Source: an uncultured Selenomonadaceae bacterium
GTDB lineage: Bacteria > Bacillota > Negativicutes > Selenomonadales > Selenomonadaceae
Direction: 5' to 3'
NCBI GenBank assembly: GCA_945637225.1
Contig: CALZDE010000026.1
Span: forward strand, 1-15,072
DNA length: 15,072 bases
Shown: piece by piece, positions 8,001 to 14,252 of the stretch
How the letters are laid out: each line of letters starts with the position of its first letter
Position numbering within the stretch: the stretch's first letter is position 1
Program-made: the position numbers and the translations under genes
Notes under the pieces: generated by a model
Told to the model about the DNA's origin: nothing
The model's database searches: none
The model's input: only the letters and a program-made list of their open reading frames with translations

Positions 8001-8116
8001 CTTCTTTGGGACAGTGCGGTGTCGGCGGTGACGATACCTGGGGCTCTCCAGTACTTGACGAATATACAATAAAGAACGAAAGCAAGCATTTTGAGTTCAG
8101 TTTTAGAGGGGTTTAA
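5003..8116 (+). CDS. lacZ: Beta-galactosidase, glycoside hydrolase family 2 (LacZ type)
   Basis: This 1037-residue enzyme hydrolyses lactose and other beta-galactosides to galactose. It has the full LacZ architecture: an N-terminal sugar-binding jelly roll (about 35-215, with SYVKYF and DQDFWRFSGLFREV), an Ig-like domain, the TIM barrel (about 320-620), a second Ig-like domain, and the C-terminal small-chain beta-sandwich. Acid/base E456 lies in CGNESCGG and nucleophile E523 in CCEYTHSMGNSNGG. DETNLETHG (metal site), GGFIWDWVDQ (the Trp corresponding to E. coli W568) and GGDDTWGSPVL near the C-terminus (W999 equivalent) are present. Length is close to the 1024 residues of E. coli LacZ. No signal peptide is seen, so it is cytoplasmic. 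The start at 5003 (MEKKFDINELK) is preferred over the ATG at 4991 because of ribosome-binding-site position. galK follows 26 bases downstream. Confidence 0.95.
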   Translation: MEKKFDINELKNPLFFADNRVAAHSDHNYFSSMEELAMGVSSFKVSLNGLWHVHVARTVAERVEGFEASDYDCKAWDTIRVPAHLQMEGYGKPHYTNTTYPWDGHEVIVPGEIPVKDNPVASYVKYFDAPEGWDKVLVSFQGAESAIAVWLNGHYVGYSEDSFTPADFDLTPYMAKGENKLAVQVFRYSSGSWLEDQDFWRFSGLFREVYLYTKPEIHLNDMFVHAEPVNDYKDGSLNIDFKWNSEAVKNVNIKLYNQSNELILEENIKAEGTESKASFELKEIELWSAENPVLYKALFTVSDEAGKVQEVIPQNIGFREFKLDGTIMKINGKRIVFKGTNRHEFDCYSGRASDPKLIEQDIIEMKKNNINALRCSHYPNSSRIYDLCDIYGLYVIDETNLETHGAWMRNGGCFYDDNTVPGDREEWLPAVIDRAKSMLERDKNHPSIIIWSCGNESCGGKNIFEMHEYFHKADPSRLVHYESIFWDRRYNASSDMESQMYTTVANIKKFLAEHRDKPFICCEYTHSMGNSNGGMHKYTDLAEEDELYQGGFIWDWVDQAIWAKDTYGKDTYLYGGDFGDRPSDYNFSGNGILFTDRKVTSKMQEVKFNYQNFTLEPHENGVKVINKSLFTNADNYELKLWLLKDGVKVSETFTVVSAEPGETVEVEIEWPYYGAGEYAFNAALVLDHDEKWAKAGHEVAFGQSVTKSREAVSTVDDWLVKSECLMKNTPMAVTRKLHVCKSDINIGVYGDGFSAMFSSAQGNLVSYKFNGVEMIQDKPQLDFWRAPVDNDRGSSRQIAVSQWKLASMYNACCKAEYNDEGEWKALTRYFGETGIKEYDADTFSIRYTYKLFADKESTVAVTYTVQKDGAIKVAMDYEKVEDLPEIPDFAMLFTLPCDYSNIEYYGLGPCDNYFDRMRGARLGIFQTTAADEVEPYLRPQECGNHGGIRWFNVTDNRGRGLQVFGDVEFEASALPYTAHELENAHHQYELPQVHHTYLRASLGQCGVGGDDTWGSPVLDEYTIKNESKHFEFSFRGV

Positions 8117-8142
8117 TTAAATTATTTGGGAGGAGTTAGACT

Positions 8143-9420
8143 ATGTACAGTAAGGATTTAATGGTTGAGGTTAAGAATGGCGTTTATGACCAGGTTTTGA
8201 CTGAAATGTACGGTGAGGCCGCTTTACCACAGCAGAAGGAGCGTTATTACAAGGCTATCGAGAAGTTTGAGAAGCTTTATCCAGGCAGTGGCGATGTAAA
8301 TATTTTCTCTGCTCCAGGCCGTACCGAGGTATGCGGTAATCATACCGATCATCAGCATGGCCGTGTATTGGCGGCAGCTATTAATCTTGATGCAATTGCA
8401 GTGGTTTATTTCCACAATGATGGAGTTATCCGCTTGCAGTCTGCTGGCTATTCCGAGGAGTATATTGAGCTGAATGACCTGAGTGTCAAGGCTGAGGAGC
8501 AGGGCACTACTGCTGCTCTTATTCGTGGCATGGTTTATCAGTTCAAGAAGCTGGGTGTAGAAATTGGCGGTTTCAATGCTTATGTTACTTCTGATGTGTT
8601 AGGTGGCAGTGGTCTTTCTTCTTCCGCAGCTTTTGAGGTATTGATTGGCACTATCCTCGACCAGCATTACAATGATGGTAAGGTAGGTGCAATAGATATT
8701 GCCAAGATGGGTCAGTATGCTGAGAATAATTATTTCGGCAAGCAGAGCGGTCTGATGGACCAGATGGTTTCTTCCGTTGGCGGTTTCGTATTCATTGACT
8801 TCAATGATACCACTAATCCTGTCATTGAAAAGCACACCTGTGACTTTGCCGCAGCTGGCATTAATCTCTGCATTACCGATACCAAGGGCAGTCATGCAGA
8901 TTTAACCGATGATTATGTTTCCGTTCCTTCTGAAATGAAGATGGTTGCTTCCCAGTTTGGCAAGCGTTATCTGAGAGAGGTTCCAGAGGCAGATTTCTTC
9001 AAGTCCTTACATTCCCTTCGCGGTACCTGCACTGACAGAGCTATCTTGAGGGCGGCTCACTACTATGCTGATGATGCGCGTGTACCACAGGAAGTGGAGG
9101 CTCTCGATAAGGAAGATTTCCAGGGCTTCTTCAATCTTGTTAATGCTTCCGGCAATTCTTCTGCAAGATGGTTACAGAATCTTTACTCCACCAAGAAGCC
9201 AGCAGAGCAGGGCATTCCTATGGCACTGATGGTAAGTGAGAAGGTATTAGCTGGCAAGGGTGCCTGCCGTGTACATGGCGGTGGTTTTGCTGGTACCATT
9301 CAGGCATTTGTTCCTGATGATGTGGTAAATGAGTATGTAGAGGCTATGGAAGCATTGTTCGGTGAGGGTTGCTGCTATAAGCTGAGAATTCGTCCTCTCG
9401 GCGGTGTACGTGTAATTTAA
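8143..9420 (+). CDS. galK: Galactokinase (GHMP kinase, variant signature)
   Basis: It phosphorylates alpha-D-galactose to galactose-1-phosphate, the first committed step of the Leloir pathway. The N-terminal signature is GRTEVCGNHTDHQHG (residues 59-73), where classical enzymes have GExHTDY-type text, so the usual Glu is N66; R60, H67 and D69 are kept. The ATP loop GGSGLSSSAAFE is at about 154-165, the catalytic Asp is probably D206 in SGLMDQ, and motif 3 is HGGGFAGTIQAF. At 425 residues it is somewhat longer than E. coli GalK (382). This variant type is familiar from Bacillota as a galactokinase family protein. The gene order lacZ-galK-galT supports galactose as substrate, though specificity is not proven. 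GGGAGGAG at 8128-8135 is an excellent ribosome binding site seven bases before the ATG. Confidence 0.88.
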   Translation: MYSKDLMVEVKNGVYDQVLTEMYGEAALPQQKERYYKAIEKFEKLYPGSGDVNIFSAPGRTEVCGNHTDHQHGRVLAAAINLDAIAVVYFHNDGVIRLQSAGYSEEYIELNDLSVKAEEQGTTAALIRGMVYQFKKLGVEIGGFNAYVTSDVLGGSGLSSSAAFEVLIGTILDQHYNDGKVGAIDIAKMGQYAENNYFGKQSGLMDQMVSSVGGFVFIDFNDTTNPVIEKHTCDFAAAGINLCITDTKGSHADLTDDYVSVPSEMKMVASQFGKRYLREVPEADFFKSLHSLRGTCTDRAILRAAHYYADDARVPQEVEALDKEDFQGFFNLVNASGNSSARWLQNLYSTKKPAEQGIPMALMVSEKVLAGKGACRVHGGGFAGTIQAFVPDDVVNEYVEAMEALFGEGCCYKLRIRPLGGVRVI

Positions 9421-9470
9421 TTTGATGATGTGATATTAGGGCTACTTTTTAGGATTAGAGGGAAACGACT

Positions 9471-10970
9471 ATGGCTGATATAAATTATGAAATAAATCGT
9501 CTTTTGAATTTTGCTGTTCAGAATGGTCTTATCACTGAGGATGATATGTATTATTCTGCCAATCTTCTGCTCGACGTTTTGAAGGCACAGGAATTTACTA
9601 TGGTAAAGGTAGAGGAGAAGCTTCCAACTGCTACTCCTATACTGGAAAACATGCTTGACTACATGGCAGAAAAGGAAATGTTTGTCAATACTGTTACCCA
9701 GCGTGATTTGTATGATACTGCATTGATGAACTGCGTTATGCCTCGCCCATCTGAGGTAATCGCTAAGTTTAAGGCTGATTATGCGGTTTCTCCAGAGAAG
9801 GCTACTGAAAATTACTTTGCACTCAGCACTGCTTCTAATTATATTCGCAAGGACCGTATAGACAAGAATGTAGCGTGGAAAACTGCTACTGAATATGGTG
9901 ATTTGGATATTACTATCAATCTCTCTAAGCCAGAGAAAGACCCACGAGATATTGCGGCGGCTAAGTTAGTAGCTTCTACAACCTATCCAAAGTGTCTGCT
10001 CTGCCGTGAGAACGAAGGTTTTGCAGGTCATGCTAATCATCCTGCACGTCAGAACCATCGCATTATCCCTATGGATTTCCATGGCCATCAGTGGTTCTTA
10101 CAGTATTCTCCATACACCTACTACAATGAGCATTGCATTATCTTCAACAGTGAGCATACTCCAATGAAGATTTCCCGCAAGTCTTTTGAGAATTTAGCTG
10201 ATTTCTTGGAAGTTCTTCCACACTACTTTGCTGGTTCTAATGCTGATTTGCCTATCGTTGGCGGTTCTATCCTGTCCCATGACCATTATCAGGGCGGTAA
10301 CTATACCTTTGCTATGGCGAAGGCTCCTATTGAGAAGGAATATGAATTTGCTGGCTTCCCTGATGTCAAGGCAGGCCGTTTGAAGTGGCCAATGTCCGCA
10401 ATCCGCATTACCTCTGAAAACCGTCAGCAGTTAATTGATTTAGCAGAAAAGATTTTGAATGCATGGCGTGGCTATACCGATGAAAGTGTAACCATCTTTG
10501 CTGAGACTGATGGCGAGCCACATAATACCATTACTCCTATCGGCAGACGTGTAGGCAAGGCATATCAGTTTGATTTGGTACTGAGAAACAACCTGACTAC
10601 TGAGGAACATCCTCTCGGTCTGTATCATCCTCATGCAGAGGTTCATCACATCAAGAAGGAAAACATCGGTCTGATTGAGGTAATGGGACTGGCTGTTCTC
10701 CCTGCACGCTTAAAGGCTGAAATGGCTGGTATCAAGGCGGCACTCTTGGATGATGTTGACAGCATTGACGATGATGAGAATTTGAAAAGTCATGCAGTGT
10801 GGTACAAGGAAATAAGAGCAAAGCATACCGACATTAATAAGGATAATGTTGACAATATTATTCAGGAAGAAATCGGTAAGGTATTTATGCAGGTATTGAC
10901 AGATGCCGGTGTTTATAAGCGTAATGAGCAGGGCATGGAAGCATTTGACAAATTTGTTGCTTCAGTGTAA
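9471..10970 (+). CDS. galT: UDP-glucose--hexose-1-phosphate uridylyltransferase, class II
   Basis: It swaps UMP between UDP-glucose and galactose-1-phosphate to give glucose-1-phosphate and UDP-galactose. At 499 residues, and with an N-terminal helical extension (IDYEINR-like start, LLNFAVQNGLI), it belongs to the Gram-positive class II GalT group rather than the roughly 350-residue E. coli type. The active-site region reads GGSILSHDHYQGG, with H270 and H272 standing for the HxH nucleophile motif. The preceding block CLLCRENEGFAGHANHPARQNHR is typical of the class. Near the C-terminus, YHPHAEVHHIKKENIGLIEVMGLA is also conserved family text. AGAGGG at 9457-9462 is the ribosome binding site. 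It lies 50 bases after galK and 37 before galE, so it is co-transcribed. Confidence 0.93.
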   Translation: MADINYEINRLLNFAVQNGLITEDDMYYSANLLLDVLKAQEFTMVKVEEKLPTATPILENMLDYMAEKEMFVNTVTQRDLYDTALMNCVMPRPSEVIAKFKADYAVSPEKATENYFALSTASNYIRKDRIDKNVAWKTATEYGDLDITINLSKPEKDPRDIAAAKLVASTTYPKCLLCRENEGFAGHANHPARQNHRIIPMDFHGHQWFLQYSPYTYYNEHCIIFNSEHTPMKISRKSFENLADFLEVLPHYFAGSNADLPIVGGSILSHDHYQGGNYTFAMAKAPIEKEYEFAGFPDVKAGRLKWPMSAIRITSENRQQLIDLAEKILNAWRGYTDESVTIFAETDGEPHNTITPIGRRVGKAYQFDLVLRNNLTTEEHPLGLYHPHAEVHHIKKENIGLIEVMGLAVLPARLKAEMAGIKAALLDDVDSIDDDENLKSHAVWYKEIRAKHTDINKDNVDNIIQEEIGKVFMQVLTDAGVYKRNEQGMEAFDKFVASV

Positions 10971-10994
10971 TATGGGGATATTAAAGTATTAATT

Positions 10995-11000
10995 GGAGGT
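10995..11000 (+). promoter_or_regulatory. Ribosome binding site deciding the galE start
   Basis: GGAGGT lies seven bases before the ATG at 11008. A longer in-frame reading from TTG at 10993 would run through this site and add five residues that do not belong to the Rossmann fold, so it is rejected. Confidence 0.85.
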
Positions 11001-11007
11001 ATTTGAC

Positions 11008-11997
11008 ATGGCAATTTTAGTTTGTGGCGGTGCCGGCTATATCGGCTCTCATGCAGTTCATCAGATGGTAGAGCGTGGCGAGGAAGTAGTTATCGTAGAT
11101 AATTTGCAGACTGGCCATATGGACGCAGTAAATCCAAAGGCTAAATTCTACAAGGGCGATATTCGTGATGCCGCTATTTTAGATAAGATTTTCACCGAGA
11201 ATAAGATTGATGCAGTAGTTCATTTTGCCGCAAATTCTCTGGTAGGCGAATCCATGACTCAGCCATTGAAGTATTTCAACAACAATGTTTATGGTATGCA
11301 GGTACTTCTTGAGGCTATGGTACGCAACAATGTAGACAAGATTGTATTCTCCTCTACTGCCGCTACCTATGGCGAGCCAGAGCGTATTCCTATCATGGAG
11401 GATGACCGCACTGAGCCAACCAACCCATACGGCCAGTCCAAGCTGATTATGGAAAAGATGATGAAGTGGGTAAGCCTGGCAAATGGTATCCGCTATGTAT
11501 CCCTGCGTTACTTCAATGCCGCTGGTGCTATTGAGGATGGTTCTATTGGCGAGGACCACAACCCAGAGACACATCTTATTCCATTAATTCTGCAGGTTCC
11601 ACTCGGCAAGCGTGACCACATCACTGTATTTGGTGACGATTACGATACACCAGATGGCACCTGCCTGCGTGACTACATCCATGTACTGGATTTGGCTGAT
11701 GCTCATGTACTGGCAATTGATTACCTCCGCAAGGGTGGCGAGAGCAATATCTTCAACTTAGGCAATGGACAGGGCTTCTCCGTAAAGGAAATGATTGAGG
11801 CTGCTAAGAAGGCAACTGGCCTTGACATTAAGGTAGAGATGGGCGAGCGTCGTGCAGGCGACCCTGCTCAGTTGATTGCTTCTAGTGAAAAGGCACGTAC
11901 AATTCTTGGCTGGAAGCCTAAGTTCACTGATGTAGAGGCTGTTATCGGCACTGCATGGAAGTGGCATCAGAAGCATCCAAATGGCTACGAAAAATAA
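11008..11997 (+). CDS. galE: UDP-glucose 4-epimerase
   Basis: It interconverts UDP-galactose and UDP-glucose using bound NAD, regenerating the UDP-glucose used by GalT. It is a 329-residue extended short-chain dehydrogenase. The N-terminus MAILVCGGAGYIGSH carries the GxxGxxG dinucleotide loop (G7, G10, G13). FSSTAATYG supplies the catalytic Ser/Thr, and NPYGQSK the catalytic Y141 and K145. RYFNAAGA, CLRDYIHVLDLA and ERRAGDPAQL are standard GalE motifs. Length agrees with bacterial GalE (about 330-340). It acts in the cytoplasm, fifth in the catabolic set. An AT-rich hexanucleotide repeat follows before galM. Confidence 0.95.
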   Translation: MAILVCGGAGYIGSHAVHQMVERGEEVVIVDNLQTGHMDAVNPKAKFYKGDIRDAAILDKIFTENKIDAVVHFAANSLVGESMTQPLKYFNNNVYGMQVLLEAMVRNNVDKIVFSSTAATYGEPERIPIMEDDRTEPTNPYGQSKLIMEKMMKWVSLANGIRYVSLRYFNAAGAIEDGSIGEDHNPETHLIPLILQVPLGKRDHITVFGDDYDTPDGTCLRDYIHVLDLADAHVLAIDYLRKGGESNIFNLGNGQGFSVKEMIEAAKKATGLDIKVEMGERRAGDPAQLIASSEKARTILGWKPKFTDVEAVIGTAWKWHQKHPNGYEK

Positions 11998-12008
11998 GAT
12001 ATAAAAAT

Positions 12009-12032
12009 AAATATAAATATAAATATAAATAT
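12009..12032 (+). repeat. Four tandem copies of AAATAT before galM
   Basis: Four perfect AAATAT units lie head to tail between galE and galM, with partial units on both sides (ATAAAAAT upstream, AATATATA downstream). A perfect TATAAT at 12030-12035 arises at its 3' end, but no TTGACA-like -35 stands 17 bases upstream. It may be a length-variable simple repeat, a bent AT-rich element or a degraded promoter region. Confidence 0.7.
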
Positions 12033-12035
12033 AAT
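12030..12035 (+). promoter_or_regulatory. Possible -10 element upstream of galM
   Basis: TATAAT at 12030-12035 lies about 37 bases before the galM ATG. No recognisable -35 is present, so a promoter is only possible. In a tract this rich in A and T the hexamer could be chance. If active, galM would have its own transcription besides operon read-through. Confidence 0.25.
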
Positions 12036-12071
12036 ATATAGTTATTAGGGGATCAGTAAGGGGATTTTTCT

Positions 12072-13133
12072 ATGGCAAATATTATTGCAGAGCCTTTTGG
12101 CAAAATAAGTGATGGTACTGAGTGCAAGCTTTTTACCATTACTAATGCCAAGGGAAATCAGCTGAAAATATGCGATTATGGCTGTCGCGTGCAGTCATGG
12201 ATTGTCAAGGATAAAGACGGCAAGCCAACAGATATAGTGCTGGGCTTTGACAATGTGGCAAAGTATGAAGAAGATGACAGCTGTATGGGCGGTGTAATTG
12301 GCCGTCATGCCAACCGTATCAGATATGGCAAGGCTGTAATAAACGGTAAAGAATATCAGCTGGAATTAAATGCCAACGAAGGCAAAAACCATATTCATGG
12401 TGGCAGTAAGGCATTTCACTACCATTTGTGGCAGTCAGAAATTACAGAGGAAGGCTTGAAGCTGACTCATGTAAGCCCTGACGGTACAGCAGGCTATCCG
12501 GGCAATATGACTGTGACAGCTACCTTCAATCTTACCGATGAAGACGAGCTTTCCATTACCTATGAAGCTGTATGCGATAAGGACACCGTCTGCAATCTGA
12601 CTAATCACGCATACTTTAATCTTGATGGTTTTCAGGCAAGTGATGTGTTAGAGCAGAAATTACAGATTTTCGCTGATGAAATCACTGAGCATGACGAGGA
12701 TTCCTTCCCAACAGGCGTTATCCGCAAGGTGGAGGGAACACCAATGGATTTCCGTCAGCTGACTGCTATCGGTGCAAGAATTGATGATAAGTACGACCAG
12801 CTTATATGGGGCAGGGGCTACGATCACAACTACATCATCCTAGATTGGCAGAAGGATGGCAAGCTGAGAAAGGCCGCTTATGCAGAGAGTGACAAGACAG
12901 GTATCACAATGACTACCTACACTACTTTGCCGGGCGTACAGCTTTATACAGCTAATTATCAGTGCTACGCTATAAAGGGCAAGAATGGTATTGCTTACGG
13001 TCCACGCAGTGGTTTCTGCTTAGAGACACAGTATTTCCCAAATTCTTTGGAGCATGCACATTTCCCACAGCCTATACTCTTAAAGGGTGAGGTTTATAAG
13101 GCAAAAACTGTCTATAAGGCAGGAATAAAGTAA
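12072..13133 (+). CDS. galM: Aldose 1-epimerase (galactose mutarotase)
   Basis: It interconverts the beta and alpha anomers of galactose. Beta-galactosidase releases beta-galactose while GalK needs the alpha form, so it links the two. The 353-residue protein is a single galactose-mutarotase beta-sandwich. Motifs present are GRHANRI, KNHIHGG, the catalytic His H179 in TNHAYFNLDG and the catalytic Glu E318 in CLETQYFPNS, matching H170 and E304 of Lactococcus lactis GalM in order and approximate spacing. No signal peptide is seen, so it is cytoplasmic. AAGGGG at 12058-12063 is the ribosome binding site, eight bases before the ATG. It is the last gene of the cluster and is followed at once by a terminator. 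Confidence 0.94.
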   Translation: MANIIAEPFGKISDGTECKLFTITNAKGNQLKICDYGCRVQSWIVKDKDGKPTDIVLGFDNVAKYEEDDSCMGGVIGRHANRIRYGKAVINGKEYQLELNANEGKNHIHGGSKAFHYHLWQSEITEEGLKLTHVSPDGTAGYPGNMTVTATFNLTDEDELSITYEAVCDKDTVCNLTNHAYFNLDGFQASDVLEQKLQIFADEITEHDEDSFPTGVIRKVEGTPMDFRQLTAIGARIDDKYDQLIWGRGYDHNYIILDWQKDGKLRKAAYAESDKTGITMTTYTTLPGVQLYTANYQCYAIKGKNGIAYGPRSGFCLETQYFPNSLEHAHFPQPILLKGEVYKAKTVYKAGIK

Positions 13134-13140
13134 AAAAATA

Positions 13141-13171
13141 GGAGTCGTCTTTTGGGGGCGGCTCCTTTTTT
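13141..13171 (+). terminator. Rho-independent terminator of the galactoside operon
   Basis: GGAGTCGTC (13141-13149) pairs with GGCGGCTCC (13157-13165) over 9 bp with two U-G wobbles and a TTTTGGG loop, followed by six T's (13166-13171). It begins seven bases after the galM stop. A run of seven A's at 13132-13138 would give a U-tract in the opposite direction, so it may also stop the convergent amidase transcript. On that strand the wobbles become A-C mismatches, so it should be weaker there. Confidence 0.9.
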
Positions 13172-13186
13172 CGTGTAAATATTTAA

Positions 13187-13939
13187 TTAGTAAAGTTCAG
13201 GACGGCGGTCATTGTAGACGTTGATACTGTTTCGCACTTCTGCTATCTGTGCCATGTCTATGCTGGCAGAAATGATATTTTCAGAAATTTCCTCAGAAAT
13301 AGTTTCTCCCCATGGATTTACGATGACAGAATGTCCGAAGGTATTTACTGCAGTTACAAAAAACTGATTTTCGATAGCACGAGCCTTGATGAGCGTATCC
13401 CAATGGTCAGCACGCTTTAAAGGCCAGGCGGCAGGGATAAAGAGCATTTCAATTCCCTTCATGGCAAGGGTTCTGGCTAATTCCGGGAAACGAAGCTCAT
13501 AGCAGATGATGATACCGCATTTTATTCCGTCTAATTCAAATACAGAGAGTTCATTTCCAGCGGCAAAGCGTTTATTTTCTCCTGCATGGGAAAAGAGATG
13601 TGTCTTGATATAATCAGCGACTTCCTGACCTTCTCTGTTAAAGATATAGGCGTGGTTATGGATTTTTGTATCGTTTTTTTCGCTGATAGAACCGCCAACT
13701 ATATTTACATGGTATTTTTTGGCAAGGGCAGAAAGAAAGGCTTTTCCTTCATTTCCAAGATAATCAGCGGATTCAGCAAGATGTTTTGGATAAAAGCCGA
13801 TATCCCACATTTCAGGCATTACAAGCACATCAGGCTTTTGGGGTGCACTCATGGCACAGGCGGTCATTTTTTCAGCGGTTTCCATATTAATAGCACGTTC
13901 ACCGATTTTTACGGGCATTTGCAGTATGCTGACGTTCAT
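13187..13939 (-). CDS. Nitrilase-superfamily carbon-nitrogen hydrolase, omega-amidase (YafV/Nit2) type
   Basis: A cytoplasmic amidase of 250 residues with the Glu-Lys-Cys triad: E43 in MPEMWDIGF, K112 in YIKTHLFS and C146 in IICYELRFPEL. HWDTLIKARAIENQ and the C-terminal INVYNDRRPELY fit the YafV/Nit2 branch, whose members hydrolyse omega-amides such as alpha-ketoglutaramate and ketosuccinamate formed by glutamine or asparagine transamination. The closest text points to omega-amidase, but substrate cannot be read from sequence. GGAGG at 13952-13948 lies eight bases before the ATG at 13939; longer readings start inside that site and are rejected. It faces the galactose operon tail to tail and shares the 91-106 base upstream region with the DUF951 gene, so there is no sign of co-regulation with galactose use. 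Confidence 0.88.
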   Translation of the reverse strand: MNVSILQMPVKIGERAINMETAEKMTACAMSAPQKPDVLVMPEMWDIGFYPKHLAESADYLGNEGKAFLSALAKKYHVNIVGGSISEKNDTKIHNHAYIFNREGQEVADYIKTHLFSHAGENKRFAAGNELSVFELDGIKCGIIICYELRFPELARTLAMKGIEMLFIPAAWPLKRADHWDTLIKARAIENQFFVTAVNTFGHSVIVNPWGETISEEISENIISASIDMAQIAEVRNSINVYNDRRPELY

Positions 13940-13947
13940 TTTCATAT

Positions 13948-13952
13948 CCTCC
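13948..13952 (-). promoter_or_regulatory. Ribosome binding site deciding the amidase start
   Basis: On the minus strand GGAGG ends eight bases before the ATG at 13939-13937. The nearer in-frame ATG, two codons upstream, would leave only two bases of spacing, and the TTG before it overlaps the site. The MNVSILQMPV start also matches the first beta-strand of the family. Confidence 0.8.
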
Positions 13953-13954
13953 AA

Positions 13955-14045
13955 TTTAGACTAGACTAGCAGGGCGTTTTGATGTAAAATATTAGTATTA
14001 GTATATCATATATTCTATTATTTTGCTATGTAATGAGGTGATAAA
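13955..14045. promoter_or_regulatory. Divergent promoter region between amidase and DUF951 genes
   Basis: An AT-rich gap between divergent genes. For the plus strand, TTGATG (13979-13984) and TATATC (14002-14007) with a 17-base spacer are a fair promoter candidate. For the minus strand, a TATACT (complement of 14000-14005) or a -35-like TTTACA (complement of 13985-13990) can be found, but neither has a good partner. Short direct repeats CTAGACTAG (13961-13969) and TTAGTATTAGTA (13992-14003) are present. No regulator site is recognised. Confidence 0.4.
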
Positions 14046-14252
14046 GTGGATAAAATTCAATATAAAATCGGTGATGTGGTACAGATGAAGAAAAAGCACC
14101 CTTGCGGAAATGATTTGTGGAAAATAAGCCGTACAGGTATGGATTTTGGTATTAAGTGCCAGGGATGTGGTCACTTTGTCATGCTTCCACGAGTGAAGTT
14201 TCAGCGTCAGGTGAAGGCTATAATAGCGGAAGGGCAGGGTGAAGTCAAATGA
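14046..14252 (+). CDS. DUF951 family small zinc-ribbon-like protein
   Basis: A 68-residue protein of unknown function found across Bacillota. The family pattern is clear: YKIGDVVQMKKKHPCG, then a basic middle and IKCQGCGHFVMLPRVKF. Three Cys are arranged as HPCG (C20) and CxxCG (C38, C41), with H18 nearby, so a single metal site or a nucleic-acid-binding role is imaginable but unproven. The start is GTG at 14046, supported by GAGGTGAT at 14035-14042, an almost perfect ribosome binding site; no in-frame ATG is suitable. The stop overlaps the next gene's start (ATGA), implying translational coupling with the CHASE-like membrane protein. Family call is firm; function is unknown. Confidence 0.88.
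   Translation: MDKIQYKIGDVVQMKKKHPCGNDLWKISRTGMDFGIKCQGCGHFVMLPRVKFQRQVKAIIAEGQGEVK

Noticed and set aside
10993..11007. TTG at 10993 as the galE start
   Set aside because: The codon overlaps the GGAGGT ribosome binding site. The ATG at 11008 has ideal spacing and begins at the Rossmann strand.
13940..13954. Longer amidase N-terminus starting from TTG on the minus strand
   Set aside because: The extra codons are the ribosome binding site itself, and the second ATG upstream has only two bases of spacing.
13586..13969. 127-codon plus-strand open frame opposite the amidase gene
   Set aside because: It is antisense to a gene with a complete catalytic triad, has no ribosome binding site and encodes no recognisable protein text.
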